In this document: in pieces, positions 47,978-55,518 of the stretch
How positions within the stretch are numbered: position 1 is the stretch's first letter
Layout of the letters: every line of letters starts with the position of its first letter
Assembly: GCF_902459725.1 (NCBI RefSeq)
Contig: NZ_CABPSH010000007.1
Span: forward strand, 145,869-209,868
DNA from: Pandoraea eparura
GTDB taxonomy: Bacteria > Pseudomonadota > Gammaproteobacteria > Burkholderiales > Burkholderiaceae
Direction of reading: 5' to 3'
Length of the DNA stretch: 64,000 nt
Made by a program: the position numbers and the translations under genes
Notes under the pieces: generated by a model
Database searches by the model: none
Told to the model about the DNA's origin: nothing
Seen by the model: only the letters and a program-made list of their open reading frames with translations

Positions 47978-48604
47978 ATGACGACCATCCAGTACGCCTC
48001 ATCCCGCCTCCTGCCCCCGCAAACCGGACTCACGCGCGACATCAATGTCGGTGGCGTCATGAAGTCGCTCGATTTTCACGGAACGCTCGCGCAATACGCC
48101 ATGTTGATGATGGAGATGAACAACGGCGAGGCGCAGCACATGATCCAGGAAATGCAGCGACGTCAGAAAGAAGGACAGGAGGCGCGCGAGGTCGGGAACC
48201 TGATCGAATCGTTGATCAACGACATCGGCTCGGACACGTCGAAGAAGAAGACCGTCGGTGACGGCATCCGGGCGTTCTTCGACAAGCACAACATCCAGAT
48301 CACCGTGTACGGCGACGGGACGAAGAAGACCATGATGGAGTGGGAGTCGCGCACGAAGCGGGTCGGCGAACCTGGCTACACCACGCCCACGGGGAGCAAC
48401 GCGCAATACAACGCGTCCGATCTGCGCACGCTGAAGGCGGCCGCCGAGGGCTTTACCGAGCAGGCGTCCGACAGCCGCACGGTCGACCAGATCAAGATCA
48501 ACAAGAAGCTGCAGGAGTACAACGGCGCCTCCACGCTGGTGAACACGATCTACAGCTCGCAGGGCTCGCAGCTCAACCAGATCAACGGGTCGATGCGCAC
48601 ATGA
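47978..48604 (+). CDS. SseB/EspA-like T3SS translocon filament protein (second copy)
   Basis: 208 residues, no signal peptide. N-terminal helix LAQYAMLMMEMNNGEAQHM corresponds to the hydrophobic first helix of EspA/SseB; IRAFFDKHNIQITVYG and ASDLRTLKAAAEGFTEQAS followed by DQIKINKKLQEYN and a final helix reproduce the EspA order (short beta-like segment, xDLxTxKAA helix, long C-terminal coiled helix). Its gene overlaps the TPR chaperone gene by four bases exactly where sseB precedes sscA in SPI-2. It is longer and more polar in the middle (about 120-150) than the first copy. Function as translocon filament is inferred from fold pattern and gene order. Confidence 0.65.
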   Translation: MTTIQYASSRLLPPQTGLTRDINVGGVMKSLDFHGTLAQYAMLMMEMNNGEAQHMIQEMQRRQKEGQEAREVGNLIESLINDIGSDTSKKKTVGDGIRAFFDKHNIQITVYGDGTKKTMMEWESRTKRVGEPGYTTPTGSNAQYNASDLRTLKAAAEGFTEQASDSRTVDQIKINKKLQEYNGASTLVNTIYSSQGSQLNQINGSMRT

Positions 48605-49116
48605 GCTCGCCAACGTGCCCGGATATCGCGCCGCTGGCGCCGGGTGTGGACGACGCGCCCGCGATCCTCTCGCGATTCTTCGAAAGCGGGGGCGCGCTGC
48701 GCATGCTGGCCGATCTCGACGAAGCCGACCTCGCAAGCGTGCGCGCCCATGCGTGCCAACGCTTCGCCCAAGGCCAGATCGCCGCGGCGCAACGGGTGTA
48801 CTTCGTGCTTGCCACGCTCGATCAGTGGTCCTTCGACGATTGGTATGGGCTCGGCCTGTGCTACCAGCGACTCGGGCAGCACGAACAGGCGCTGCCGTGC
48901 TTCGCGAAGGCCGGCCTGATCCACGCGTCGGACCCGCGCCCGCCGTACCTCGCCGGGATGAGCTACGAACACGCCGGCAACCGGGAATTCGCACGCAAAT
49001 CGTATGACGCAACGCTGCGCATCTGCGCACAACAGCCTCAGCACGACAAGCTCGCGTGCTCGGCACGTGCGCGACGCGACGCGCTGAATGCCCCTTCGGA
49101 CAAGACATCGACATGA
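48601..49116 (+). CDS. SycD/LcrH/SscA-family TPR chaperone of T3SS translocators
   Basis: 171 residues with three tandem TPR-like helical pairs (about 50-150; FAQGQIAAAQRVYFVLATLD, WYGLGLCYQRLGQHEQALP, RPPYLAGMSYEHAGNREFA). This is the class II chaperone layout that binds both hydrophobic translocators before secretion. It overlaps the preceding gene and the following translocator gene by four bases on each side, as expected for a chaperone co-translated with its client. Confidence 0.88.
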   Translation: MSSPTCPDIAPLAPGVDDAPAILSRFFESGGALRMLADLDEADLASVRAHACQRFAQGQIAAAQRVYFVLATLDQWSFDDWYGLGLCYQRLGQHEQALPCFAKAGLIHASDPRPPYLAGMSYEHAGNREFARKSYDATLRICAQQPQHDKLACSARARRDALNAPSDKTST

Positions 49117-50651
49117 CCGCCATCTATTCCCCACGAGCCGCTTACGCACCCGCCTGGACCGGCGACGTCGGCAACGCGAGCGCGCCCGCTGCTGCCGTCG
49201 CCGTCGCGCACGACGGCATCGAGTCACTGGACGCCGCGCGTCAACGACGCGAGCGCCCGGACTGGCTGCGCACCGAAGACTTTGCGCCCGACCCGTCGAC
49301 CGGCGTCGACTGGCAAGACGCGAACGACGCGTTCGCCCGCCTGCTGAATCGTCTCTTTGCTGTGGGCAGCGGCCTGGCGGCGAACGCACTGGGGGCGTCC
49401 AGCGCCGATGGCGCCTCGAACGCTTCGAACGCCTCAGCCCTCTGCGCGCTCGAGAACGTCGATCCGTCGACGCTGGCGATGATGGCGTCGATGATCGCGA
49501 TGGACGCGTTGGGCGACACTGCGAAGTCCACGCAGCGCGCGCTGACGTTGATGGGCGAACGTCAGGAAAAGCTGCGCCAGGAGGACATCAAGAAGTATCG
49601 CGAGCAGATGGACGCGAAGACCGAGGATGCCAACAAGGCCCGCAAGGGCGGCATCTTCGGCGTGGTGTTCGACTGGCTGATCGCGGCGGTCGACGTGGTG
49701 GTCGGTGCGGTCAAGGTCGTGACGGGTGTCCTCACCATGAATCCGCTGATGATCGCGGGCGGGGTGGCCGACGTCGGCGCTGGCATTGCCGGGCTCGGCA
49801 TGGCGTTCCACAGGACGATGGCGCTGGTCGATCCGAAGAACGCGGCCTATCACGAGAACGAAGCGACCAAGTGGGGGCACGCGCAACTGGGGTTTCAGAT
49901 GCTCGGCATGGTCATCGGCTTCGGCACGTCGGTCAGGGGCTTCCTGGCCAAGCGGGCGACAACCAAGGCCGCGAGCCGCGTGTTCAAGGCGGGCGCCGGT
50001 GAGGCGCTGGAGCAGGCGGTCAAGTCGGGCGACAAAACGGCCGTCGCAGCGATCAAGTCTCGCGTGGTCTCGGAGATCGGCTTTGTCGTCGGCAACGAGG
50101 TCGGCAAGCGCGTGGGCAAGTCGCTGTTGCAAAGTGGCACGCAGAGCGGTCGCCGGCTCGCGAAGGCCGGCTTCAATCGCATGGCCGAGCAGTTCACGCA
50201 GCAGATGGTCGAGCAGATGGCATCGCGCGCCTTCGACAAAGTCGCAAAGACCGCCGCGAAGCAAGTCGCCAAGGGCAAGGCAGTGACGTCGAAGGGGCTG
50301 ACCCAGGCGTTCGCGTCGAGCATGAACATTCAGGGCTACTTTGCCATTGCGCGGGGGACGTGGTCGCTATCCATGGCCGCGCGCGGTGTGTTCAACGGCG
50401 CCAGCTCGCTGGGCCAGGGCATCGTCGGCGTGCAGCGGGCGAAGTTGCAACTCGAAGCCCGCGATCTCGCTGTCGACATGATGTGGTTGCAGTTGCTCAT
50501 GCAAATGAATGGCGACGACAAGAAGCGCGCCGCAAAGCGCATGGAAACGCTCGTAGGTCAGCAGAGCGACATCGCGGTGTCCACCGGCGAGCAAGTGCAG
50601 AAAACGGGCGAGATGCGCATTCGCATCGCGGCCTCGTTGTCGAGGGCGTGA
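49113..50651 (+). CDS. sctE: Large T3SS translocator, SctE (YopB/SseC/IpaB family)
   Basis: 512 residues. An Ala-rich N-terminus (chaperone-binding/secretion region) is followed by a helical stretch with coiled-coil character (about 130-178), a long hydrophobic hairpin at about 180-232 (GIFGVVFDWLIAAVDVVVG and following), and a weaker hydrophobic segment at about 255-280; the rest is amphipathic helix. This is the layout of the pore-forming translocators inserted in the host membrane. The short start at 49113 overlaps the chaperone gene; the 19-residue upstream extension is not expected. Confidence 0.9.
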   Translation: MTAIYSPRAAYAPAWTGDVGNASAPAAAVAVAHDGIESLDAARQRRERPDWLRTEDFAPDPSTGVDWQDANDAFARLLNRLFAVGSGLAANALGASSADGASNASNASALCALENVDPSTLAMMASMIAMDALGDTAKSTQRALTLMGERQEKLRQEDIKKYREQMDAKTEDANKARKGGIFGVVFDWLIAAVDVVVGAVKVVTGVLTMNPLMIAGGVADVGAGIAGLGMAFHRTMALVDPKNAAYHENEATKWGHAQLGFQMLGMVIGFGTSVRGFLAKRATTKAASRVFKAGAGEALEQAVKSGDKTAVAAIKSRVVSEIGFVVGNEVGKRVGKSLLQSGTQSGRRLAKAGFNRMAEQFTQQMVEQMASRAFDKVAKTAAKQVAKGKAVTSKGLTQAFASSMNIQGYFAIARGTWSLSMAARGVFNGASSLGQGIVGVQRAKLQLEARDLAVDMMWLQLLMQMNGDDKKRAAKRMETLVGQQSDIAVSTGEQVQKTGEMRIRIAASLSRA

Positions 50652-50710
50652 GCCCACGTGGATTTTCCTGACGCGGTGTTTCCCGCGTCGTCTACCTAGG
50701 GAGTGATGAC

Positions 50711-51382
50711 ATGACTTTTGCATTGGGTTCGACGTTGGCGAATCAACGTCAGGCGGGGATTGCCGCAACCGAGGTCCAGCAACGCGCCGCGACCGACGCG
50801 GGGCAGGGCGTGTTGTCGCGCGTTCGCGAGCAGGTTGACGGACTTCAGTCCGCGCAGGCGCTCATTGCCCTGTTTCTCGCCATGCGGGTGGCCGAGCGCA
50901 ACACCGACCAGGCGTACCGTACGCGGCACGACGCGATGGTGTTCGAGCGGGGCCAGACCGCGCGCACCGAGAAGTACAACGCCAACAACTCGCATTACCG
51001 TGCCGGGTTGTATTCGGCCATTGGCGGTATCGTCTCCGGCAGCTTTTCGCTCTTCGGCGGCATCGGAGCGGGCGCGGCAGGCCTTGGGGGCGAGCTGGGC
51101 AAGCTGAGAATGGTCGGTACGGCGGTCGGCGAGACGACCAAGGGCGTCAGCCAGTTCGTGAAGTCGCCGTTCGATGTCGTATCCAACGACGATTCACTTG
51201 CCGGACGCGACAAGGATGTGCTCGGCGAGTTCGAGATGTCGCTTACCGAGGAGACGCGTCGTACCAACGATCGGCTGCGTCAGCGCATCGACGCGACGAG
51301 TGCCGACATCCGTGAAGTGTCGCGGGCGATGTACGGCATGATCGGCCAGCAGGTCACGAAGATGTACGACACCATCCGATAA
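50711..51382 (+). CDS. sctB: Small T3SS translocator, SctB (YopD/SseD family)
   Basis: 223 residues with one glycine-rich hydrophobic segment at about 98-128 (AGLYSAIGGIVSGSFSLFG region) and amphipathic helices on both sides, the second ending in VSRAMYGMIGQQVTKMYDTI. Together with SctE it forms the translocation pore. ATG at 50711 follows GGAGTGATGAC. There is a 59-base gap after sctE and the next gene starts four bases after its stop. Confidence 0.86.
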   Translation: MTFALGSTLANQRQAGIAATEVQQRAATDAGQGVLSRVREQVDGLQSAQALIALFLAMRVAERNTDQAYRTRHDAMVFERGQTARTEKYNANNSHYRAGLYSAIGGIVSGSFSLFGGIGAGAAGLGGELGKLRMVGTAVGETTKGVSQFVKSPFDVVSNDDSLAGRDKDVLGEFEMSLTEETRRTNDRLRQRIDATSADIREVSRAMYGMIGQQVTKMYDTIR

Positions 51383-51386
51383 GCCC

Positions 51387-51857
51387 ATGACCGTTTGCGA
51401 GCGCGCCGTTGCGGCATTCTTCAGAGCCCACCGATTCACGGCGCGCGTCGAAATTTGCGAGCGCACACACATCGAACTGGGACAGCGCGTCGAGAACGGC
51501 GAGCTGTCCCTTTGTCACCGTCTCGACCGGGTGCCGGCCGGTGTCGTGCTGACGATCACCGACTTCCGGCTTGACGTGCAAGCGAAGGCGAGCGAGCACG
51601 CCGTGCGGCGCTTCTGCCAACTGATTCGGACACTGTTGCGCACGGTGCCCCATGTGGGCTACGTGCGCGGCATGATCCTGCCCGGTGTGAGCGACGCACG
51701 GGTTCGCTCGGCCCGTTTGCGGCTCGGCGCGATTCTTGAGCGCGAAGGGGCGTTCTGGCGCGAGGAGGACGGCGACCGTTGGCTGGTCTTCTGCCGGGAA
51801 CCCGCCGTCGACAGGGGCATTCAGGGAAACAGGCCGAGCACGCGCCACCAGAAATAG
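51387..51857 (+). CDS. SseE/LcrR-like T3SS accessory protein
   Basis: 156 residues, soluble. RFCQLIRTLLRTVPHVGYVRGMIL (two pieces around 94-115) followed by an ARLRLGAILEREGAFWREEDGDRWLVF block matches the shape of Salmonella SseE, which ends with a similar GA-x-F-x4-DGDNW-x-VL block and follows sseD; LcrR/PcrR proteins have the same layout. The role of SseE is poorly known. The 3' end overlaps the convergent DASS permease gene by 37 bases, so about the last 12 codons are read on both strands. Confidence 0.65.
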   Translation: MTVCERAVAAFFRAHRFTARVEICERTHIELGQRVENGELSLCHRLDRVPAGVVLTITDFRLDVQAKASEHAVRRFCQLIRTLLRTVPHVGYVRGMILPGVSDARVRSARLRLGAILEREGAFWREEDGDRWLVFCREPAVDRGIQGNRPSTRHQK

Positions 51858-53296
51858 TCCAGTGGAAAGAGGACGACCAGGGTGATGATCGTCATGACGA
51901 CGGTGAGCCGCGTGCCGTCGCGCATGCCGACGCCACCCAGATGCATCGCAATCATCATCGGTGGACTTTGATAGGGCAGCAGCGCGGTGGAGAACACCGG
52001 CACCTGCAGCATCAGCACCGTGTAGAGCGGCAGGCCGCTCGCGCTCGCGAGTTGTCCGGCGAGCGGGGTGAGGACGGCGGGCAGACCGGGGAGCGTGGCG
52101 ACCAGACCAATGGCCGCGCCGATGGCGATGAGCCATGCGGCATTGATCGCCGGCGTGCCGGGCGTCATGCTCACGGCATCCAGACACAGCCGCGCGAGCT
52201 TCTCGCCCAGCCCCGTATCCGCAACGACCGCGCCCACGCCGAGAAAGCCCGCGACGTAGATGAGCGGCGTGATGTGCATCTGCTCGGTGAAGGTTTTCGG
52301 CGTGATGATGTGAATTGCGGGCAGCAGGCAGAGGATCGCCGCGGCGACGGAAATCCAGGCAGGCGAGATGCCATGCCAGGCGTCGGTCGCGAACCCGGCG
52401 AGCGCCAACGCGAGCAATACCGACAGGCGTCGGGCGTTATTTGGGAGCGGGGCGGCGGCGCCGGTCGCAACGTCGTTGAGCGGGCCGTCGTCCGGGAACA
52501 GGCGGCAGATCACCCACACCAGAATGGCGGCTTTGAGCGCACCGAGAACGGGGAAGTGCAGCAGCAGGTAGGGTGCGTAGTGCAGCTTTACGCCGTAGAA
52601 CGAGTCCGCCGCGCCCATGAGCACACTGTTCGGAATGTTGGCGGGCAGGATCGTCGTGGGCGGCATGTAGCTCGCGGCGGCGACCATCATCACGAGACCG
52701 GTGCGTCCGCGCCGGCCCTCGGTGAGTCCGATGCGATCGGCGAGCGCGAGCACGATGGGGATCAGCAGCAGAATGCGTCCCGTCGTCGATGGCATGACGA
52801 ACGCCAGGCCCACGCAGGCGACCATCACCGACGCCACATAACGCGCATATGTCGGGCGCTTGAGTGCGAACAACGTCGCGGCCAGTCGAGCACCGAGTCC
52901 GGTCGTGCGCACCGCGATACCCGTCACCGCACCGCCAAAGACAAGCCACCATGCAGCCGAATGAAACCCCGCGAAGATCACTTCCGGCTTCGCAACATGC
53001 AGCAGAACGGCGAGCAGGAAGAACGTCAGTGTTGTGACCGGTTCCGGAAACAGGCCGAAGGCCCACGCCCCGATGGTGAACAGCACGAGCACGGCGGCCT
53101 GTGCCGCCGTGGGCGACAGGCCGAGCGTGGTGCTGCCGTGGCTGGCGGCCCATAGCGCGAGGGCGAGGATGGCATAACCGGCGTAACCGGCCAGGGCGAA
53201 CAGGCGGGCGCGAAGGCGTTCGCGGCGCAGGGCCCCCCGCGGGGCGGCTCCGGCGGGCGGCGGCTCGGGGGCGTGGGGCGAAGCGGATTCGGTCAT
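51821..53296 (-). CDS. DASS/SLC13-family anion:sodium symporter-like permease
   Basis: 491 residues with about twelve to fourteen membrane segments. FVMPSTTGRILLLIPIVLALAD and the repeated-half counterpart near GLPAVLTPLAGQLASASG, plus TILPANIPNSVLMG, fit the divalent anion:Na+ symporter (SLC13/CitT) fold with its two hairpin substrate loops. Substrate probably a dicarboxylate or sulfate; this cannot be decided. The ATG at 53296 is preferred; the frame continues upstream to 53407 without family character. Convergent with the T3SS operon. Confidence 0.88.
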   Translation of the reverse strand: MTESASPHAPEPPPAGAAPRGALRRERLRARLFALAGYAGYAILALALWAASHGSTTLGLSPTAAQAAVLVLFTIGAWAFGLFPEPVTTLTFFLLAVLLHVAKPEVIFAGFHSAAWWLVFGGAVTGIAVRTTGLGARLAATLFALKRPTYARYVASVMVACVGLAFVMPSTTGRILLLIPIVLALADRIGLTEGRRGRTGLVMMVAAASYMPPTTILPANIPNSVLMGAADSFYGVKLHYAPYLLLHFPVLGALKAAILVWVICRLFPDDGPLNDVATGAAAPLPNNARRLSVLLALALAGFATDAWHGISPAWISVAAAILCLLPAIHIITPKTFTEQMHITPLIYVAGFLGVGAVVADTGLGEKLARLCLDAVSMTPGTPAINAAWLIAIGAAIGLVATLPGLPAVLTPLAGQLASASGLPLYTVLMLQVPVFSTALLPYQSPPMMIAMHLGGVGMRDGTRLTVVMTIITLVVLFPLDYFWWRVLGLFP

Positions 53297-53520
53297 GGCG
53301 CTTGTCGTTGTAATGATGAGCCAGTCGGACGGGTCACGAGGTCCGGCGTCGAGGAGCGTTCGCGTCGCCCGAGGCATATCGTATGCTAGCGACATTGACA
53401 GCGCCATCCGATCTGCACAACGACCGTCGCGAACATGCCACGCTCAGAGCCCTCACCTGCCATGCGCCCCAACGTTTTCTCGATCCTGCGGGCAATGCTT
53501 TGCGCGCAACGGTTCACGCG

Positions 53521-53859
53521 ATGACCATTGCCGCACCGAAGCCCTGGTTCCTCTATCTGCTGGAGTGTGCGGGCGGTCGTATCTACACAGGCATCACCGT
53601 CGACGTCGAGGCGCGGTATGCGGCGCACGTCGCGGGTAAGGGCGCCCGCTTCACGCGCGCCTATCCACCGTCGCGCATCCTGCTCTCGCTCACGTTTGCC
53701 GATCGGTCGGCCGCCTCGCGGGCCGAGTACCGCGTCAAGCAATTGAGCGCGTTGCAGAAGCGCGCGCTCATTGCCGGCACGTTTGACTGCGATTTCGGCA
53801 ATGCCGGCGAGGTCGACGCCGTCGCCGACCTCAAGGCACCAGACGGGCCTGCCGAATGA
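53521..53859 (+). CDS. GIY-YIG nuclease-superfamily protein (YhbQ-like)
   Basis: 112 residues containing one GIY-YIG domain: FLYLLECAGGRIYTGIT (11-27), the R of DVEARYAAHVAGKGA and the conserved glutamate-containing helix AEYRVKQLS. The small UPF0213/YhbQ group consists of this domain alone; a role in DNA repair is suggested for the E. coli member. The ATG at 53521 starts the domain. The last 29 bases overlap the convergent serine hydrolase gene. Confidence 0.88.
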   Translation: MTIAAPKPWFLYLLECAGGRIYTGITVDVEARYAAHVAGKGARFTRAYPPSRILLSLTFADRSAASRAEYRVKQLSALQKRALIAGTFDCDFGNAGEVDAVADLKAPDGPAE

Positions 53860-55147
53860 TCCGGCGCACGTCGCGTTGAATCGCGCCGAACTGTCCGCGC
53901 GACGGAATCGGCGACACCACGAGCGCCCAACTGTCGCCGGGCACGGTCTTCTCCACCACGGTGTAGTAGGTCGACTGGGTGCGGAAGAAATCAGCGATGC
54001 CGTCGTGACTGATGCGATAGCTGCGCTCGCCCGCGCCCGGCACCATGAATACGCCGAGCGTGTAGTACACATCACGATCCGCGCTGACCGGGCCGGACTG
54101 CTTGTCGAGCAACAACGTGCGCAGGGTCGTCTCCGTGAGCAGGCTCGGCCGGCGAATGTCGAATACGCGCCACACCTTGAGCAGCGCGCGGGGCGACATC
54201 TGCCATCCGGCGAACGGCGCGAGCAGACGCCAGTTGTCGGGCAGCTTGGCGCCGGTGATGCCCAGCGGCGCGAAGATGTGCGTCTCGCAGAAGTGCTTGT
54301 ACTCGTCACCGGAAACGGCTTCGATCACCATGCCGAGCAACAGGTACGACACGTTCGAGTAGACAAAGTCGGACTTGCCGGTTGAGTGTCCGGCATCGTC
54401 GGCGTCGAGATAGTTGAAGAAGTCGGCGCTGCCGCCCACGCGCCGGATGGCCAACCCGCTGAACAAACCGTTCACGGGATCGTTGTAGCCGTTCGTGGCG
54501 AGCCCCGCACGATGCGCGAGCAGGCGTCGCACGGTCAACTCGCGCAACGTCGGGTCGAGCGGCTTGCCGTGCTGTTTCGAATAAGTGTCGAGCAGATCGC
54601 CGAGTTTGGCATCGAGCGAGAGTTTGCCCTGCTGCACGAGCAGCGCGATGCCGATGGCCGTCACCGACTTCGACAGGCTGGCGACGGGCAGCAACTGGCG
54701 GGCGTCGTCGCCGCGCGTGGCCGCTTCGAGCCCCACGCCGGCATCCGATTCCGTGCGCAGCCACACATGCGACAGGTTGTAGCGCTCCGCGAGCTGGGCC
54801 ACGCCCTGCGTGAGCGTCGCCTGGCCGATCGGGACCGCCGGCCGGATGGGTGTGGCCGCGCCGGACGACGGCAGGGCCACCACGACCGCGTTCGCGTTCC
54901 CGGCAACGGGCGACGAAGCCGTCGACGCGGCGATCGATGTGGCCGTCGACGCGGCCTGGGCGAGCGCATGGCTCGCGTTCATCAACATGGCAGTGCCCAG
55001 CAAGGCACTCAGGACTCCGATGGCAGCACGGCGCACAGACACACCCCGCCGCCGCGTCGCGCAAGCGACGACATGGGTCATGCGCCGCGATGCCAGCGGT
55101 GTTGTCAGACGTGCCCCTGCCGGACGGCTGTGCCGTTCGACGTACAT
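53831..55147 (-). CDS. Serine hydrolase, class C beta-lactamase-related
   Basis: 438 residues with an export signal (hydrophobic core about 41-62, ALAQA). Active-site motifs of the beta-lactamase/penicillin-binding fold: SLSK with S157 and K160, and YSN at 263-265. The third box (KTG) is replaced by a less typical segment (HDG near the end), so it is probably an esterase or peptidase rather than a resistance enzyme. GGGGGGAAAT precedes the ATG at 55147; an internal ATG at 55081 would give a more normal signal peptide. Divergent from mprF. Confidence 0.88.
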   Translation of the reverse strand: MYVERHSRPAGARLTTPLASRRMTHVVACATRRRGVSVRRAAIGVLSALLGTAMLMNASHALAQAASTATSIAASTASSPVAGNANAVVVALPSSGAATPIRPAVPIGQATLTQGVAQLAERYNLSHVWLRTESDAGVGLEAATRGDDARQLLPVASLSKSVTAIGIALLVQQGKLSLDAKLGDLLDTYSKQHGKPLDPTLRELTVRRLLAHRAGLATNGYNDPVNGLFSGLAIRRVGGSADFFNYLDADDAGHSTGKSDFVYSNVSYLLLGMVIEAVSGDEYKHFCETHIFAPLGITGAKLPDNWRLLAPFAGWQMSPRALLKVWRVFDIRRPSLLTETTLRTLLLDKQSGPVSADRDVYYTLGVFMVPGAGERSYRISHDGIADFFRTQSTYYTVVEKTVPGDSWALVVSPIPSRGQFGAIQRDVRRIIRQARLVP

Positions 55148-55518
55148 TTGTTATTTCCCCCCGCGCACGTTGCTTCGAACCACCAATCGACGCGCTTCGG
55201 AGTCGGAATGATTCGGGGTGCGCACTTGCCGCATTACGGCGATCTTTGTTATCGAAGTTTAGGAAAAACTTCGTTCAAATAAGTAGTAAAAACCCCGCAT
55301 TTTACATTAAATTGCCTATATCGGAATCTTGCGCCCATAGTTGAGCGCAATTGAGACGTGACGGGCCCGTGCGGCGGGGCGTCGCGCCGGCGTTCGCCGA
55401 CGAGACCTGTCACGCATCGCGGTGTAAGCTATCGCCCTGACAGGCGCTGACCCGCCCATAGGCCAGGGAAGCGGCGTCCCGTAGGTGGCGTCGTGCCGGC
55501 TGAAGGACCGACCGATAC
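55148..55518. promoter_or_regulatory. Divergent promoter region between serine hydrolase and mprF with two dyads
   Basis: 371 bases without a gene. An A/T-rich island (about 55245-55330) in very GC-rich surroundings contains CGAAGTTT-AGGAA-AAACTTCG (55253-55273) and, just beyond, TTGCGC-ten bases-GCGCAA (55329-55350). These are good candidates for regulator binding sites controlling mprF-acvB and/or the hydrolase gene. Confidence 0.45.

Noticed and set aside
53831..55147. Antibiotic-resistance class C beta-lactamase
   Set aside because: SxxK and YSN are present but the KTG box is not recognisable, and the protein is closer to general serine hydrolases.
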